A DNA stretch of 17,804 nucleotides, from assembly GCA_026985375.1 (NCBI GenBank), contig JALSQP010000028.1:1-17804 (forward strand), given 5' to 3'. Positions 15,669 through 17,804 of the stretch are shown here, in pieces. Numbering within the stretch: position 1 is the first letter of the stretch; every line of letters begins with the position of its first letter. The translations under genes were made by a program, and so were the position numbers. The notes below the pieces were generated by a model. The model made no database searches, had not been told where the DNA came from, and saw only the letters and a program-made list of their open reading frames with translations. The DNA is from Desulfurococcales archaeon (GTDB lineage: Archaea > Thermoproteota > Thermoprotei_A > Sulfolobales > Desulfurococcaceae).

Positions 15669-15691
15669 AGCTATCACCGTTCAGAAAAATC

Positions 15692-16015
15692 TTATCTCCT
15701 ACGCGAGCGGGGCCTCCCCCTCCCCTCTCCGCGCTTTGCTTTCCTACCTTTCCTTCGTAGGAACCTCTTGGTTCTTTTCTCCACGTAATAATATACAGGC
15801 CCTGTTCCGATGAATTCGATAACATCTTTTGATTCCGGCTTTATCACTACAAATGGCTGGTCAACTCTGCCAATAACGTCCACAATTTTGCCGATTCTCT
15901 TAAGATCTTTATCATAAGCTATGTGTCCCACAAGCCTTCGCGGATCCTTGATCATACTCCTGGCGATTATTAGACCGTCCCTGGTCTTGCTTATTATATA
16001 CCCCAGTTTTTTCAT
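15692..16015 (-). CDS. gar1: H/ACA RNP protein Gar1
   Basis: A 107-residue protein with the Gar1 beta-barrel: LGYIISKTRDGLIIARS, HIAYDKDLKRIGKIVDVIGR, VDQPFVVIKP and GPVYYYVEK. The tail (about 85-107) is almost wholly Arg/Lys/Gly (RRKGRKAKRGEGRGRPRSRR), comparable to eukaryotic GAR tails. With Cbf5, Nop10 and L7Ae it forms the pseudouridylation enzyme guided by H/ACA RNAs; Gar1 helps release product from Cbf5. ATG 16015 follows GGTGG by six bases. It heads a gar1-tfb unit with its own TATA box. Confidence 0.95.
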   Translation of the reverse strand: MKKLGYIISKTRDGLIIARSMIKDPRRLVGHIAYDKDLKRIGKIVDVIGRVDQPFVVIKPESKDVIEFIGTGPVYYYVEKRTKRFLRRKGRKAKRGEGRGRPRSRRR

Positions 16016-16030
16016 CAGAATCCACCGGGG

Positions 16031-16210
16031 AGGTAATACTCCGGTATTTACTTTTAAATCTAAGATAGTTAAGAGTAAGGTCTCTTCAAAATCTTGACAC
16101 GTTCATCATAGGTATTACTAGCTTCTTATAATATATGATTAAAACAGATGGTAATACCATATTGAATACTTACCTTAATAGTACTAATTTAATACCAATA
16201 GGTATTACTA
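16031..16210. repeat. Cluster of GGTATTA-type repeats between SRP19 and gar1
   Basis: The 198-base gap 16016-16213 contains several copies of GGTATTA(C) in both directions. ATAGGTATTACTA occurs twice, exactly 90 bases apart (16108-16120 and 16198-16210). ATGGTAATACCAT (16148-16160) is a palindrome of the reverse form. TAATACC-AATA-GGTATTA (16190-16207) is a perfect 7-bp inverted repeat. Variants lie at 16031-16040 (GGTAATACT) and 16043-16050 (GGTATTTA). AGTACT also occurs at 16180-16185 and 16216-16221. Possible roles are an array of regulator sites or a hairpin at the SRP19 3' end. Confidence 0.65.
16051..16060 (-). promoter_or_regulatory. TATA box of gar1-tfb
   Basis: The minus strand reads GATTTAAAAG, about 40 bases before ATG 16015, predicting a leader of about 15 bases containing the GGTGG site. 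Confidence 0.5.
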
Positions 16211-16213
16211 TCT

Positions 16214-16510
16214 CTAGTACTTTTCTCTTAAACGCTTAATCTCAGAAGCAATAAGCCTAAGAGTATTGAGCTTACTACCTCGTTTCAGAACAACTACTCG
16301 TTTATCCGTACTCCACCATTCACGGGGATAGCTTGCCTCTTCAACTTGTGGTTCCAGTGCTAGGTTTTCAGCGGCCCTAACTATTTCATCTATTTTAGGA
16401 TTAGGGACTGCATCTTCTAGGGATATTTTTCGGCCCAGTTTTCGTGTTTTCCTAGAATCTATATAGTTAGGGTAAACAACTATTCGTTTTCCTTCGTATT
16501 CACGACTCAT
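16214..16510 (-). CDS. srp19: Signal recognition particle 19 kDa protein (SRP19)
   Basis: A 98-residue basic protein with SRP19 signatures: RIVVYPNYIDSRKTRKLGRK at the N-terminus (RNA-binding start), IDEIVRAAENLALEPQVEE, SYPREWWSTDKRVVV and a C-terminal helix (ASEIKRLREKY). It binds SRP RNA helices 6 and 8 and prepares the site for SRP54 during targeting of membrane and secreted proteins. Length is typical for archaea. ATG 16510 has GGTG about seven bases upstream. It lies about 100 bases from S8e on the same strand, and a TATA-like AATATTATT (16535-16543 region) may give it a separate promoter. Confidence 0.94.
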   Translation of the reverse strand: MSREYEGKRIVVYPNYIDSRKTRKLGRKISLEDAVPNPKIDEIVRAAENLALEPQVEEASYPREWWSTDKRVVVLKRGSKLNTLRLIASEIKRLREKY

Positions 16511-16611
16511 TTAGAGGCACCAACACACATCAATTGTCCGCCAAATATTATTTTGAATAAAGATTGTTTAACCAGTAAATAAACGAGTATGGATTAATGT
16601 AATAGTATCTT

Positions 16612-17001
16612 TTACTCTCTCTTTATTAGAACACCGTTAAGAACACCATCTTGGCCGGGTCTTGAGGTGACCCGCACTAGTCCTATTTCCGTCCTTACAA
16701 TCGTTCCCTTAGTGATATAGTTTCTTCTAGCCAGCTGTGGATTCGAAGGTGTTTCGACTACCTCGAGTATTCTTAGTTTTCTGGCTTTATTCTCTCTTGG
16801 TATAGCTACGTTTATGTATGTGGCTTTCTTGAGTCTAACCTTTATGTTTCCTCCTCTAACACGTATGATTTTGCGCTTTTCAAACGGACCGAGCTGTGTT
16901 TCTGTCGGTGGTCTACCTAGTTCGTACTTTCTCTTTAGACGGACCATTATCTTTCGTCCGCCAGTCGGCTTCTTTAAATCATTGCCCTGATACCATGACA
17001 T
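16612..17001 (-). CDS. rps8e: 30S ribosomal protein S8e
   Basis: A 129-residue protein matching archaeal S8e: start [72 protein letters not shown] and the end [11 protein letters not shown]. It is a basic beta-rich small-subunit protein of full family length. ATG 17001 follows GGAGGTG (17016-17010) by eight bases, one of the strongest ribosome sites in the window. It is 36 bases after the DUF84 gene on the same strand, so both probably share one transcript. Confidence 0.96.
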   Translation of the reverse strand: MSWYQGNDLKKPTGGRKIMVRLKRKYELGRPPTETQLGPFEKRKIIRVRGGNIKVRLKKATYINVAIPRENKARKLRILEVVETPSNPQLARRNYITKGTIVRTEIGLVRVTSRPGQDGVLNGVLIKRE

Positions 17002-17037
17002 TATCTATACACCTCCTAAGTTAGAGTTGGTTAGTAT

Positions 17038-17616
17038 TTATTGTATTTTAAGGATTTCTTCCAACTTTTCTAAACCAGGTAGTTTAGAGAACTTCTCCGG
17101 GTTCATAAAGGGTATAAGAGCTGATAGGGTTGCTTGATAACTTAGGTCTATCCTAGTGATGTATCCGTATGTATAGTAGCCAATAGCACCTATGTTACGC
17201 CTTATACTCGTTAGCCCTGATTCTCTAGCCATTATATCAGCTAGTTCTTCTCCCCTAACCAATTCTTTACAATACCCAAGAGGTAGCGGGAAGAAGAGAC
17301 TAGTGCCTATACTGTATTTGTCCCCATGTATTATCACAGCCACCTGGCCGCTGTGACAATAATCACCGGTTATCTCGATTATCCCGGCTTCCAATCCTAC
17401 TGCAAAACAATCTGTTGATGAGCACTTCTTATATGACTGGTATGCCCGCTTGACTGCGCCGTAAACTATTTCATTAATTCCTATGGGTTGAGGTTTAAGA
17501 CCTTCTATTCTAACTGTATATGTTCTAGTCCCGCCTATGGGTCTGAAAGCTTTCTCGATACCAATTATTTTCGCAGGGTTTTCTGTCCCGATGTATATAT
17601 CTATTATCTTTTCCAT
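17038..17616 (-). CDS. DUF84 / YjjX-like inosine/xanthosine triphosphatase
   Basis: A 192-residue protein with the family's signatures: YIGTENPAKIIGIEKAF (phosphate loop, residues about 8-24), GLKPQPIGINEIVYGAVKRA and FAVGLEAGIIE, whose acidic residues bind metal. A C-terminal helical part follows. Members hydrolyse non-canonical purine nucleotides such as ITP and XTP and so clean the nucleotide pool. ATG 17616 has AAGGG about six bases upstream and a TATA box near 17651. Position before S8e suggests strong expression with ribosomal genes. The exact substrate cannot be read from sequence. Confidence 0.88.
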   Translation of the reverse strand: MEKIIDIYIGTENPAKIIGIEKAFRPIGGTRTYTVRIEGLKPQPIGINEIVYGAVKRAYQSYKKCSSTDCFAVGLEAGIIEITGDYCHSGQVAVIIHGDKYSIGTSLFFPLPLGYCKELVRGEELADIMARESGLTSIRRNIGAIGYYTYGYITRIDLSYQATLSALIPFMNPEKFSKLPGLEKLEEILKIQ

Positions 17617-17650
17617 AAGAATCCCTTAGTTCAATATGTTTTGTTCAAAC

Positions 17651-17660
17651 TATTTATATG
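17651..17660 (-). promoter_or_regulatory. TATA box of the DUF84-S8e unit
   Basis: The minus strand reads CATATAAATAG, about 40 bases before ATG 17616; it predicts a leader of roughly 12-15 bases. Confidence 0.55.
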
Positions 17661-17696
17661 GGGGTCTATTCCTAGAGTAAAAATTGAGTATTTGTA

Positions 17697-17710
17697 AAGT
17701 ATTAATACTT
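17697..17710 (+). promoter_or_regulatory. 14-bp perfect palindrome at the promoter of the right-hand gene
   Basis: AAGTATTAATACTT is identical to its own reverse complement. It lies about 35 bases before ATG 17740, where a TATA box is expected, and 37 bases from the TATA box of the divergent DUF84 gene. It may be the TATA region itself, a regulator site, or both. Confidence 0.5.
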
Positions 17711-17739
17711 AGTTCTCAGCGTCAAACAAGGGATATATC

Positions 17740-17804
17740 ATGAAGACTATTAAGGGAATGCTTTTCAAGATTTACAAGGTGATATCAAAACCCGTTTACA
17801 AACT
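17740..17804 (+). CDS. N-terminus of an unidentified protein; gene runs off the right edge
   Basis: ATG 17740 opens a frame reading MKTIKGMLFKIYKVISKPVY to the edge, with AGGG seven bases upstream and the palindromic TATA region before it. Only about 21 residues are visible. The basic amphipathic start resembles the leading helix of crenarchaeal cis-prenyltransferases (UppS), but this is a guess; no catalytic motif is in view. Confidence 0.6.
   Translation, partial: MKTIKGMLFKIYKVISKPVYK

Noticed and set aside
16031..16210. The repeat cluster as a CRISPR array
   Set aside because: Units are only 7-13 bp, occur in both orientations and have irregular spacing; no cas genes are in the window.
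16016..16213. A replication origin in the repeat-rich AT region
   Set aside because: No orc1/cdc6 gene nearby and no ORB-type G-rich element; repeats do not resemble known crenarchaeal origin boxes.

Overview
The window comes from a hyperthermophilic archaeon, most likely a crenarchaeon (Thermoproteota) of the Desulfurococcales, perhaps near Staphylothermus. The evidence is gene content (thermosome, TFB, a TFE-beta/Rpc34-like factor, Gar1, Nop5/fibrillarin, SRP19, S8e, S30e, GatDE, Trm1), an AT-rich sequence, heavy use of AGG/AGA/ATA codons, GTG and TTG starts, and short leaders behind TATA-like boxes. The genus is an inference. I see no insertion sequences, prophage, CRISPR array, rRNA or tRNA.

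Layout. Positions 1-812 hold the 5' part of a thermosome subunit gene (minus). From 960 to 3259 lie small poorly characterised genes: an acidic helical protein, a thioredoxin-fold protein without the CXXC, a zinc-ribbon protein whose reading frame continues upstream with no usable start codon, a 97-aa helical protein and a short Hsp20-like protein. From 3252 to 5531 a minus-strand cluster encodes a PPP-family phosphatase, a helix-turn-helix protein and a small unknown protein. From 5700 to 8965 are gatE and gatD, overlapping by ATGA, which make Gln-tRNA(Gln) by transamidation. The 58-codon S30e gene sits at 9158-9331. From 9495 to 14122 the plus strand carries nop5 and fibrillarin (C/D-box RNP methylase), a COG1395 HTH regulator, a THEP1 NTPase and trm1. 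From 14134 to 17616 the minus strand carries a TFE-beta-like factor, tfb, gar1 (H/ACA RNP), SRP19, S8e and a DUF84 nucleotide phosphatase. A new plus-strand gene begins at 17740.

The theme is information processing: RNA modification (Nop5, fibrillarin, Gar1, Trm1), tRNA charging (GatDE), ribosome and SRP parts, and basal transcription factors, with chaperones and a phosphatase alongside.

Starts: many genes carry GGTG followed by exactly six bases and then the start codon. This puts an in-frame GTG nine bases upstream of the true start, and I corrected seven starts on this basis.

The least ordinary points are the broken or non-canonical start of the zinc-ribbon gene (2274-2448), a cluster of GGTATTA repeats (16031-16210), a candidate C/D-box guide RNA with a hairpin beside it (5569-5675), palindromes at promoters (9015, 9440, 17697) and a possible 46-aa gene (14566-14706). 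I found no clear new multi-gene defence or mobile system.
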